Origin: Prevotella sp. UBA6994
GTDB lineage: Bacteria > Bacteroidota > Bacteroidia > Bacteroidales > Bacteroidaceae
DNA length: 27,076 nucleotides
Reading direction: 5' to 3'
Assembly: GCA_002449845.1 (NCBI GenBank)
Contig: DJXW01000038.1
Coordinates: forward strand, 1,219-28,294
In this document: positions 15,697-23,910 of the stretch, in pieces
Numbering within the stretch: the stretch's first letter is position 1
Layout: each line of letters begins with the position of its first letter
Position numbers and translations under genes: made by a program
Notes under the pieces: model-generated
What the model was told of the DNA's origin: nothing
Database searches by the model: none
The model's input: the letters and a program-made list of their open reading frames with translations, nothing else

Positions 15697-18600
15697 ATGA
15701 AAACTCAAGAAATAAACACATTTTGCAATCATGCCATAAAGACAGTTGTAATAATTGTTTTATTGGCTATAAACATTCCATTATATGGAGAGGAAGTGTA
15801 CCATGGCTCCGTACAGGGTAATTTTGCAGTCTCACCCATGGGTGCGGCTACATATACCGTTCCCATTGAAATGCCTCCAGGAGTAGGTGGCATGCAACCG
15901 AAGATAGCAATAACGTACAATAGTCAGTCAGGAATGGGATTGGCAGGATGGGGATGCAACCCAACGGGATATTCCGTGATAACACGAGGTTCTAAGGATA
16001 TTCACCATGACGGAACAGCAAAGGGTAAGAGTTATGGATTGGAAGATGCTTTTTATCTTGACGGTAAGAGACTAATTCTTTCTTCGGGAACGGAGGGGCA
16101 ACCGAATTGCATATATAATCCAGAGGGTGATCCTTATACGATGGTAAAGGTTTGGGGAACATATACAGCAGTATCTGATAACCGAAGTTTTGAGGTGAGA
16201 ACACCCGATGGATTGATAACAATTTATGGAAACACGCCAGGAACAAGGCAGGACTTTGAAATAAATGACACTTCCAGAATAGCAGCATGGTATATACATA
16301 CCGTGACGGACACTTTGGGTAATGCCTTGGAGTGGCAGTATTCTAAAGATCAATATTTTGTCTATCCAGCGAAGGTTACATACGGAATATGCAGTGTGGA
16401 ATTCTCATATACAACGCTTGGAAGTGCCGCCCGTCCATTTAAATTAATGTCCGTTTCTGGAATGATGAATAAACGTCTTACAGAGATAAGGTGTAAGTCT
16501 GGCAATACAACTGTGAGGAGGTATGCTTTGACTTATGAGACAACTTCTGACGAAACTGTTATAAAGTTTCCGAAATTAACGCAAGTAAGCGTATATGACG
16601 GAAACGGCCAACAATTGCGTCCACTAACGTTGCAGTGGGAAGGATTATTAGACTTTGACCTTTCGCAACAAACCTGTTCTTTTGCTGGCAGAATAATAAC
16701 CGATAGCCTTGAATTGATAGATCGTCAACTATATGCAGGTGATATGAATGGTGATGGTCTTGATGATGTTGTTGAAATTTGTACGGGTAGGACGCCAGCC
16801 AATTATGATTTTTCTTATATAGGAATTCATAGATCTAATAGTAATCAACCTTATACTTTTATAAAAACATTCCCAAGACCTGTTGCTCTTGAATTTGGTA
16901 GCGACAAGCCATATGTCATACAGTGTAGAAGCAATAGTTTTAGTGACTTAGATGGTGATGGATTACTTGATTATGTATTGTTATATTATAACATGAGCTA
17001 TATGACTTCAGGTGCAATATATATAAATTATATATTTGGTGATAAGTCATTACCTAATAATGTGTTGATTCCAGATACCATTACAATACCTGTTGCAACG
17101 ACATCTACAGAGATGCCTCCTTACGTGGTTTCAGACATTGACAATGATGGAAAGGGGGAAATTGTTATAGTAGAACGTTTGGCTTCCTTGGAATACCCTT
17201 ATTATATTATACGCCTTGATAACAACAGGAATTATTCAATAGAGACAGGATCCTTATCTTTATGTGTGCAACCCCGACGTATTTTTATTGAGGATTTTAA
17301 CGGTGACGGTCTTAAGGATATGATGGTCTTGGGAGAGGACGGTTACGATTTGAGATGGAACAAATTGGGAATAAATAATCAACCATATATTAACGGTACA
17401 TCCTTTGACACAGTCCCTCCTTATGTCACAGGAACGGAAGTGACGGATGCCTATAGGGTGGAACTTGGAGACTTTAACGGTGATGGACTTCCTGATTTTC
17501 TTATAAATTATGAAGATAATTGGAATTATTATTTTGCGATAAATAATGGTGACGGCACTTTCGATAAGATTTTGGCGGGACAACTTAGTGTCCATGATGA
17601 AGCAAAAGATGAGGATAACAATCGATTTACCATTATGGTTGATGATTTTGATAATGATGGTATGTCTGACGTGTTTATAGCTCATGCAAAGTATGAACAT
17701 CATGGAATATTACATAGTAACGAATACAAATATACCGATATACATTGGTATCGCTCCACGGGAACAAGTCTTTCCTTGATAAAAGCAGCAAGGACGGGAA
17801 ATAGAGATGATGCGAAAGTAGGGAGAATTATGATAGGAGATTTCGATGGTGATGGATTCCATGAGTTCGCTAATTATGGGAATTTAATAACTGCAAACAC
17901 GACCTCATGGGATTCATTGAAAGTATACTTTTATCATACGGATAATGTAATATCATCCAGAAAACTGACATCTGTGACTGATGGTCTGGGGAATACTGCT
18001 TCCATTGCCTACGAAACTTTGACAAATCCTTTAGTTTACGAGAGGGGAAATGGAAATAGTTATCCCATGGTAGATATATGTATACCTTTACATGTTGTAC
18101 GAACACTACAAAGACCGACGGGGGCTACAACAAATTATAACAATCCGATGACGGAGACATATTCTTATGGCGGACTAAAAGTACATTTGGCGGGACGTGG
18201 TATGTTGGGTTTTTCGGAGTTAAGTGTATCAAACGACATAACAGGAATTACTACGTCGACCATTACGGGAGGTTGGAACTCCAATAATCGTTATACACCT
18301 ACATTTTTGAATGAGATAAAGAATCTTGCAGACAATTCCACTTCTACGATGCATACAGCTACAGGATTCCATCCTATCTTTGATAGTTTGAATTATTTCA
18401 TAAGCAAAGATACTGTCATTGTAAACGACTTTGAAGGGAACACTGAGACCACGGAATATCATTATGACCTGGGAAAGGGTGTGGTGACGAGACAGCGAAC
18501 CTATCCTGACGGGAATTCTACGTTGATGTACAGGGAAACTGAATTCGGGAGTTTTGTAAAAAAGGCTGGGCAGTGGCTTCCCCGAATGATCTACACACGC

Positions 18601-21600
18601 CAAAAGCATAAGGATGACCCTTTGGCATTTCAGACAATCAAAAAGATTGCATATAACGACTTCGGTCTTCCTGATACGGTTGTGGTCAATTACGGTACAC
18701 CCCTTGCACTTACCAAGGCATACACATACGATGAATATGGTAATCCGCTTTCTGAGACGGTAAGCGGAAGCGGATTGAATACGGTAACAACAAATTACGA
18801 GTATGACTCAACAAACAGATTCGTAACAAGGAAATCCACTACGCCCTCATCAACCGTGGAAGAGAAAACATATAACACATGGGGAAGCGAATTGACGAAG
18901 ACTGACATGACAAATGCAGCAAACCCCTTGACAACAACCAATACATACGATGGATTCGGAAATCTTCTTTCATCTACATCACCAGAGGGAGTAGTTACGA
19001 CTGTATCTTATTATTGGAGTAATAATTCTACGCATCGATATTATGTGAACGAAGAACCGGAAGGAAAACCATGGAAAAAAACTTGGTATGATACCAAGGG
19101 TCGAGTCTCTGAAATAAGATCAATAGGATTCAATGATATTCCATATTATGAATACAATTATTATGACGAAAAGGACAACTTGGTTTATAAAAGAACAGAG
19201 AATTGGAGCACTGATTTGGAGGAATGGTTTGAATACGATAACCGAGGAAGAATTATAAAGGATAGCCTCTTTACGGGAAGTAGAACTACTTACGCCTACG
19301 GTAATCGTCAGGTAACTGAAACAAAAAATGGTAGGTCAACTCAAACAAAATATGATACTTGGGGAAACGTAAAGATGGTTGAGGATCCCATCAGCACGGT
19401 GACATATACCTACAAAAGTAACGGCAAGCCTGCTACTGCCAGTACGGGCAACGGTACAGTGACGATGACTTACGATGATTGTGGCAATCAAGTAAGCTTA
19501 GTGGATCCTGATGCAGGAACTATGACCTATACGTACAACGCATCAGGAAAGATAATATCCCAGACGGATTCAAGGGGTATTACCACCACCTATAAATTCG
19601 ACAACTTGAATCGAGTCGATACAATGACCGTAGGTAATATCTTGGTGAAATATACTTACGGAACAACGGGAAATGCTGCACATAGATTGATAGGCATGAC
19701 AACTCCTACTCATGGAATATATTACACATACAATCAATATGGACGAGTATCTACTGAAACTCGTAATTATGGATCAACGCAATATGTATTTTCTTATACT
19801 TATAGTAGGTTAGGAAGACACATTCAAACGATTTATCCAGGAGCTGTCACAGTGAAATATGGATATGATATTTACGGAAATTGCGATAAGATGTATGTAA
19901 ATGGTAACCGCGTGTGGTATATAAAAGATTATGATTACTATTCCAATGGCAATGATTTGTTTGTAATCGATTCTCTCGGTTCAGCCCAGAACGGACTGGC
20001 TCGTACGACAAGATACGATGATTATGGAAACTTATCGACGATAGTCATGACCCGTCAGAATTCCACTCTTAACGCCATGACATTCTACCATAACCGCTTT
20101 ACAGGCAATCTTATGTCCCGTTCAGGAATGCTTCAGAGTGAGGGAGAACTATTCACCTATGATTCTTTGGATAGGTTAATAAGATACCAGAACAATAATG
20201 GTCATTGGGATGATATCTACCAATATACCCATGACGGGAATATACAGTATAGGACAGGTATCGGTTATTATGACTACCAACCAACGTCAGGAGTCCGTCC
20301 TCATGCAGTGAAGAAGGTGGACAATACGTCAGGTAGGATATCCACGGATGACAACTACGTGACGTATAACGAACTTGGCAAGGCATCTCAGATAGTGGAG
20401 AACCACGCTGGCATACGTTACGATATCGTATATGGTCCAGACGGGCATCGATGGGAATCGTCACTTTACAAGACCAGTTACCAATGGCCAGACACAGTGC
20501 GCCGTTACGTTGGAGATATGGAGATAGTGACACAAGGACCCTCGGAGGTATGTCGATTCTATTACCTTGGACATGGCGTTATCTTGCGCAAAGTGAACAA
20601 CACCGTTACTCCTTTGTATGCCTATACTGATAATCTCGGTAGTATTACGCGATTATATACTGAAAATGGAACCGAGAAGTTCAAGGCACAGTATGACCCG
20701 TGGGGTGTACAGATAGTTAGCAAAAATGACATAAACTTTGCACGAGGTTATTGCGGTCATGAAATGTTGAATTGGTTCCAGTTAATTAACATGAACGGTC
20801 GTATGTACGACCCCTTGCTTGGCAGGTTCTTGAGTCCCGACAACTACGTGCAGATGCCCACATCAACACAGAGCTTTAACAGATATTCTTATTGTTTGAA
20901 CAATCCTTTGAAATTTGTTGATACCACAGGAGAATCCTGGTTATTACCAATTGCAATAGGAGCAATGATAGGAGCTTATACTGGTGCTTCGATACACTCA
21001 CATACAGCGGCATTCTGGAATTGGAAGTCAGATGCCTGGAAAGGTGCAATCACAGGAGCATATATTGGTGCGTCTATCGGCGGTTTTGTGTCTGCAAATA
21101 TCAACAGTGTTAATCTATCAAAAAATGAAGATAAAGCGAAGTCGTTTGGGTTTATGAATTCCGTAATAGATGGTGGTACAACCAATATTATAATGAATGT
21201 TATAAATAATGAGGGCAATTGGAGCAATGCGTGGAAAGCAGGTCTCAGTGGCAGCGCATCTGCATTATGGACATTGACTGGAGGAGGTGGAATGGTTCTG
21301 GCTTTTGGTTCAAAAAATCCCATAGCAAATTTAGCAGGGAAATTAGGATATCAAATGATAGGGACAACTATGACATCAATGGGAGACAATTGGGCAAATA
21401 ACAAAGCAATTTTTTCAAGAATTGATTTGGGAGTAGGTCCTTTAAATTTGACATTAGGAAAAGGACAAAAACTTTTGCAATGGAAAAATAATTTTTTGAA
21501 TATTGCGTTTAATTCAATAGGCTTGGGATATGTTCTTTTTGCTAAAAATGGTAATATACGTTTTGACATGTCACATTTATCGTTTATTTATACAAGAAAA

Positions 21601-21873
21601 ACAGGAAGTGAGATATCAGATAAAGAAAAAGCTCTTGGTATTTTTACGATTACTGGTGAATCAGAATTGGATCTTCCCCACGAGGCATTACATCTTTGGC
21701 AAAGCCGTTCCCTTGGAAATAAGTTTTTACCAAATTATATTCTTAGTGGAATAAGGGGGCTATTTGTTGATAATTTAGATGATTTAAAATTTTTAGAAAT
21801 ATTTGAAGGAATATATTCAGGGCCAAATAATTATTTTGAAAAACAAGCTTATGGACATTATTGGTGGAAATAA
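15697..21873 (+). CDS. Secreted SpvB/FG-GAP/Rhs polymorphic toxin protein with HEALH tip
   Basis: 2058 residues with a ribosome-binding site AGAAGG just upstream. Signal peptide to about residue 32; SpvB-like N-terminal region (GNFAVSPMGAATYTVP, NSQSGMGLAGWGC); seven FG-GAP-type Ca-binding loops between residues 349 and about 725 (for example DMNGDGLDD, DFNGDGLPD). YD repeats run from about 1010 to 1640 (YTYDEYGNPLS), and the Rhs core ends with GRMYDPLLGRFLSPD at 1701-1715. Rhs shells enclose a C-terminal toxin. The 310-residue tip (1749-2058) starts with glycine-zipper hydrophobic segments (GAMIGAYTGAS, GAYIGASIGGF). Near its end it has HEALH (H1995, E1996, H1999) and a late FEKQA with E2048, a pattern expected for a zinc metallopeptidase. 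The tip is more AT-rich than the core. The following lipoprotein gene overlaps its end. Confidence 0.88.
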   Translation: MKTQEINTFCNHAIKTVVIIVLLAINIPLYGEEVYHGSVQGNFAVSPMGAATYTVPIEMPPGVGGMQPKIAITYNSQSGMGLAGWGCNPTGYSVITRGSKDIHHDGTAKGKSYGLEDAFYLDGKRLILSSGTEGQPNCIYNPEGDPYTMVKVWGTYTAVSDNRSFEVRTPDGLITIYGNTPGTRQDFEINDTSRIAAWYIHTVTDTLGNALEWQYSKDQYFVYPAKVTYGICSVEFSYTTLGSAARPFKLMSVSGMMNKRLTEIRCKSGNTTVRRYALTYETTSDETVIKFPKLTQVSVYDGNGQQLRPLTLQWEGLLDFDLSQQTCSFAGRIITDSLELIDRQLYAGDMNGDGLDDVVEICTGRTPANYDFSYIGIHRSNSNQPYTFIKTFPRPVALEFGSDKPYVIQCRSNSFSDLDGDGLLDYVLLYYNMSYMTSGAIYINYIFGDKSLPNNVLIPDTITIPVATTSTEMPPYVVSDIDNDGKGEIVIVERLASLEYPYYIIRLDNNRNYSIETGSLSLCVQPRRIFIEDFNGDGLKDMMVLGEDGYDLRWNKLGINNQPYINGTSFDTVPPYVTGTEVTDAYRVELGDFNGDGLPDFLINYEDNWNYYFAINNGDGTFDKILAGQLSVHDEAKDEDNNRFTIMVDDFDNDGMSDVFIAHAKYEHHGILHSNEYKYTDIHWYRSTGTSLSLIKAARTGNRDDAKVGRIMIGDFDGDGFHEFANYGNLITANTTSWDSLKVYFYHTDNVISSRKLTSVTDGLGNTASIAYETLTNPLVYERGNGNSYPMVDICIPLHVVRTLQRPTGATTNYNNPMTETYSYGGLKVHLAGRGMLGFSELSVSNDITGITTSTITGGWNSNNRYTPTFLNEIKNLADNSTSTMHTATGFHPIFDSLNYFISKDTVIVNDFEGNTETTEYHYDLGKGVVTRQRTYPDGNSTLMYRETEFGSFVKKAGQWLPRMIYTRQKHKDDPLAFQTIKKIAYNDFGLPDTVVVNYGTPLALTKAYTYDEYGNPLSETVSGSGLNTVTTNYEYDSTNRFVTRKSTTPSSTVEEKTYNTWGSELTKTDMTNAANPLTTTNTYDGFGNLLSSTSPEGVVTTVSYYWSNNSTHRYYVNEEPEGKPWKKTWYDTKGRVSEIRSIGFNDIPYYEYNYYDEKDNLVYKRTENWSTDLEEWFEYDNRGRIIKDSLFTGSRTTYAYGNRQVTETKNGRSTQTKYDTWGNVKMVEDPISTVTYTYKSNGKPATASTGNGTVTMTYDDCGNQVSLVDPDAGTMTYTYNASGKIISQTDSRGITTTYKFDNLNRVDTMTVGNILVKYTYGTTGNAAHRLIGMTTPTHGIYYTYNQYGRVSTETRNYGSTQYVFSYTYSRLGRHIQTIYPGAVTVKYGYDIYGNCDKMYVNGNRVWYIKDYDYYSNGNDLFVIDSLGSAQNGLARTTRYDDYGNLSTIVMTRQNSTLNAMTFYHNRFTGNLMSRSGMLQSEGELFTYDSLDRLIRYQNNNGHWDDIYQYTHDGNIQYRTGIGYYDYQPTSGVRPHAVKKVDNTSGRISTDDNYVTYNELGKASQIVENHAGIRYDIVYGPDGHRWESSLYKTSYQWPDTVRRYVGDMEIVTQGPSEVCRFYYLGHGVILRKVNNTVTPLYAYTDNLGSITRLYTENGTEKFKAQYDPWGVQIVSKNDINFARGYCGHEMLNWFQLINMNGRMYDPLLGRFLSPDNYVQMPTSTQSFNRYSYCLNNPLKFVDTTGESWLLPIAIGAMIGAYTGASIHSHTAAFWNWKSDAWKGAITGAYIGASIGGFVSANINSVNLSKNEDKAKSFGFMNSVIDGGTTNIIMNVINNEGNWSNAWKAGLSGSASALWTLTGGGGMVLAFGSKNPIANLAGKLGYQMIGTTMTSMGDNWANNKAIFSRIDLGVGPLNLTLGKGQKLLQWKNNFLNIAFNSIGLGYVLFAKNGNIRFDMSHLSFIYTRKTGSEISDKEKALGIFTITGESELDLPHEALHLWQSRSLGNKFLPNYILSGIRGLFVDNLDDLKFLEIFEGIYSGPNNYFEKQAYGHYWWK

Positions 21874-22459
21874 AAAATTTTTTATATTGGCAATTTGTTT
21901 GATGGGACTAATGTTTGGTTCATGTCATTTTCATTGTCATTATTTTGGTGCTCTCTTGGAATCAAGTGAAATAAAAAAGCATAATCTTCCTCTTTCAGCT
22001 GACATAAAAATGGAAGTATTTAGGGAGCCGTATTATTACGAAAGTTTCGATAGTTTAATAATTGTCTCTATTTACAAAAAAAGAGGTGCATTAAAAAAAA
22101 ATGCTGGAATAATGCCAAATTATAATTTCAGCCAATTAGATATAAGGTGTAAAACTGATTTTAATTTTAAGGTTACCAAATATATGATAAAGCGCCCGCG
22201 GTTTGAAAATAGAATAATAACAGGCTCTAAATGGGTTGAGATGGATACATCGTTTAAAGAAGAAAACCATGAGGACAAATATGGCGAAATCTACTTTGGT
22301 TTTATTCCTCCGCACAAGACCGATACTTTATTGATTATCCCAAACAACTTTATGATTTTATCTGATGGCACGCCTTTATTTAAAGATACTGTCAAAATCA
22401 TCATGGATTCTGCGTATTCTAAATATAAAGAAAAAAAAGAAAACAAGAACTCCAAATGA
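21851..22459 (+). CDS. Lipoprotein, candidate immunity protein for the Rhs tip
   Basis: 202 residues from the ATG at 21851, which overlaps the Rhs stop by 23 nt. A farther upstream start at 21803 is open but would bury the signal peptide. The start gives MDIIGGNKKFF, a hydrophobic run and the lipobox MFGSC, with the Cys at about residue 24. The mature part is about 180 residues, rich in Lys, Phe and Ile, with no motif I recognise. Very AT-rich, like the toxin tip. Overlap with the toxin gene, similar composition and periplasmic/outer membrane location are all what an immunity protein would show. The pairing itself is inference from position. Confidence 0.65.
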   Translation: MDIIGGNKKFFILAICLMGLMFGSCHFHCHYFGALLESSEIKKHNLPLSADIKMEVFREPYYYESFDSLIIVSIYKKRGALKKNAGIMPNYNFSQLDIRCKTDFNFKVTKYMIKRPRFENRIITGSKWVEMDTSFKEENHEDKYGEIYFGFIPPHKTDTLLIIPNNFMILSDGTPLFKDTVKIIMDSAYSKYKEKKENKNSK

Positions 22460-22511
22460 GGGCAAATAAAGACTTGAATAATTTATAAATGAAAATCTGA
22501 TTATTGAATGC

Positions 22512-22564
22512 ATATGGAAAGATAAGTGGAATGAAATGAATTCATTGAATTTATCTTTCCATAT
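22512..22564. terminator. Hairpin at the end of the Rhs operon
   Basis: ATATGGAAAGATAA (22512-22525) and TTATCTTTCCATAT (22551-22564) are perfect 14-bp arms. Between them lies a further palindrome, AATGAATTCATT. The hairpin starts 53 bases after the lipoprotein stop. There is no long T-run, so a terminator role is likely but not certain. Confidence 0.5.
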
Positions 22565-22572
22565 TTCAGTAG

Positions 22573-22662
22573 TCAGAATTCAATATTTAAGCCAAACAAA
22601 TCTTTCAGTTCTTTAAGGATCAATCTTCTTCCCTTATGAAAAATTGCTTGAGCCTCAGTATG
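22573..22662 (-). pseudogene. Possible 3' remnant of a gene next to the IS
   Basis: On the minus strand 29 sense codons end in TGA at 22575-22573. They read like real protein: AIFHKGRRLILKELK then DLFGLNIEF. An in-frame stop precedes them 9 bases from the IS end, so only the tail of a gene seems left. No family is recognised. The rest is not found on the other side of the IS, so a deletion must have gone with the insertion if this is real. Confidence 0.3.
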
Positions 22663-22671
22663 TTATTATTA

Positions 22672-22689
22672 ACGTGAGTTCGATGTAAG
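22672..22689. repeat. Left terminal inverted repeat of IS copy 1
   Basis: ACGTGAGTTCGATGTAAG. It matches the right end at 16 of 18 positions and the left end of copy 2 (26580-26597) at 17 of 18. Confidence 0.8.
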
Positions 22690-22776
22690 AAAAGTGTTGA
22701 AAAAGTTGTGGGAATGGAATATTTTTAGTAACTTTATAGGTGATAATCAAATAATTACGAATTAATACCCATTCCC

Positions 22777-23699
22777 ATGACGACTACAAATTTAATAGAA
22801 ATTTTCTGTATTCTCGACGACGTGTTGTTGAGCAAAGCGAAAAATTCTGCAAATATTTTGCCCCAAAGTTGAAAAAACACACTATAGAGGTCCCTGGCAA
22901 GCGCCATCGCAACCGTCCGAGCCGCATGTCCGACAGCGAGATAATGACCATACTGTTGTTGTTCCATACCCACCATTTCCGCGACCTGAAATCATTCTAC
23001 CTAGGCTATGTCTGCCAGCACATGAGGAAAGAATTCCCGCATACCGTCTCATACAACCGCTTCGTGGAGCGTCAGGCTCAGGTGGGGCTTCACTTGCTGC
23101 TCTTCCTCCAGACTTGCGCTCTTGGCAAGTGCACGGGCATATCCATCATCGACTCCACTCCTCTGGTATCATGCCACATCAAGCGGGAGAAACAACACAG
23201 GACCATGAAGGGATGGGCTGCCAAGGGGAAGTGCACCATGGGCTGGTTCTATGGATTCAAGCTGCATCTGGTCATCAACGACAAGGGGGAGATTATCCAG
23301 TGGCAGCTTACGCCGGGGAATGTAGACGACCGGGCACCGCTGAAGGACAAACGTTTCACGGAGAAGCTCTTCGGGAAACTCTTTGCCGACAGAGGATACA
23401 TCAGTCAGGATCTCTTCGAAGGGCTTTTCGTAGATGACATACACTTGGTCACCAAAATCAGGAGGAACATGAAGAACTCACTCATGAACCTTTACGACAA
23501 GATCATGCTCCGAAAGAGATCGGTCATTGATACTGTCAACGATGAGCTCAAGAATGTCTGTCATATTGAACATACTAGACATCGATCGATTGACAACTTT
23601 GCCAGTAATCTCTTTGCTGGGCTTATTGCTTACAATCTACTGCCGAAGAAGCCCGAGATGAACATCGAAATCATTGACAAGACCAGATTAATTGCATAA
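22777..23699 (+). pseudogene. IS982-family transposase, frameshifted
   Basis: The ATG at 22777 gives MTTTNLIEIFCILDD as in copy 2, then 23 extra bases (22821-22843) shift the frame, and translation stops at TGA 22870-22872 after 31 codons. The rest of the enzyme stays open in another frame from 22869 (a TTG) to 23699. It keeps the catalytic acidic residues: Asp in IIDSTPLVS, Asp in LFADRGYIS and Glu in VNDELKN, and the tail EMNIEIIDKTRL. Read from TTG it would lack about 25 N-terminal residues and could still be made as a shortened 276-residue protein. I call it a pseudogene because copy 2 shows the unbroken version. Confidence 0.8.
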
Positions 23700-23701
23700 A
23701 G

Positions 23702-23719
23702 CTTATACCGAACTCACGT
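23702..23719. repeat. Right terminal inverted repeat of IS copy 1
   Basis: CTTATACCGAACTCACGT, the complement of the left end except at two positions. It starts two bases after the transposase stop codon. Confidence 0.8.
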
Positions 23720-23730
23720 TAATAATAATG

Positions 23731-23760
23731 AAAAAAGCCACGCGAAAGTGTGGCTTTTTC
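23731..23760. terminator. Intrinsic terminator, works on both strands
   Basis: AAAAAGCCAC (23732-23741) pairs with GTGGCTTTTT (23750-23759), extended inward by two further pairs, around a GAAA-containing loop, with T-runs on both sides. It stands just outside the right end of IS copy 1 and would stop transcription from the IS before the adhesin gene. Confidence 0.85.
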
Positions 23761-23772
23761 ATTTTTTATTCG

Positions 23773-23780
23773 TACCTTTG
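23773..23780 (+). promoter_or_regulatory. Candidate -7 box for the adhesin gene
   Basis: TACCTTTG matches TAnnTTTG. It lies just past the terminator and would give a leader of about 125 nt before the ATG at 23911. The -33 region has no good TTTG. Another weak match, TATCTTTT near 23843, is possible. Confidence 0.45.
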
Positions 23781-23910
23781 CATATCCGATTAAAAGACCT
23801 TGAAATTTTATTCAAATAATATTTATATCCACAAACGTTTTGTATCTTTTCACTGGAATTCAACAAAAATTAATGTATAAGCTCTATTAAAACTTAAACT
23901 AAGAACGATT

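Larger units (their letters stand above)
22672..23719 (+). mobile_element. IS982-family insertion sequence, copy 1 (1048 bp, transposase broken)
   Basis: The ends are 18-bp inverted repeats matching at 16 positions: ACGTGAGTTCGATGTAAG at 22672-22689 and the complement of CTTATACCGAACTCACGT at 23702-23719. The single gene inside is a DDE transposase of the IS982 family. Copy 2 at 26580 shares the left end and the leader almost base for base. The 9 bases on each side, TTATTATTA and TAATAATAA, are inverted copies of each other and not a direct duplication. The transposase has a 23-nt frameshifting insertion, so this copy probably cannot move on its own. Confidence 0.85.

Noticed and set aside
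22777..22872. Programmed ribosomal frameshift in IS copy 1
   Set aside because: IS982 transposases are made from a single frame and copy 2 has none of the extra bases; the A-run at 22840-22844 is not a known slippery signal with a following structure.
22755..22976. Minus-strand frames in both IS copies (also 26700-27062)
   Set aside because: Antisense shadows of the transposase gene.
22869..23699. An intact 276-residue transposase starting at TTG 22869
   Set aside because: Copy 2 shows that the gene normally begins at the ATG 92 bases upstream (22777) and runs through in one frame; the TTG frame is the remainder after a 23-nt shift.
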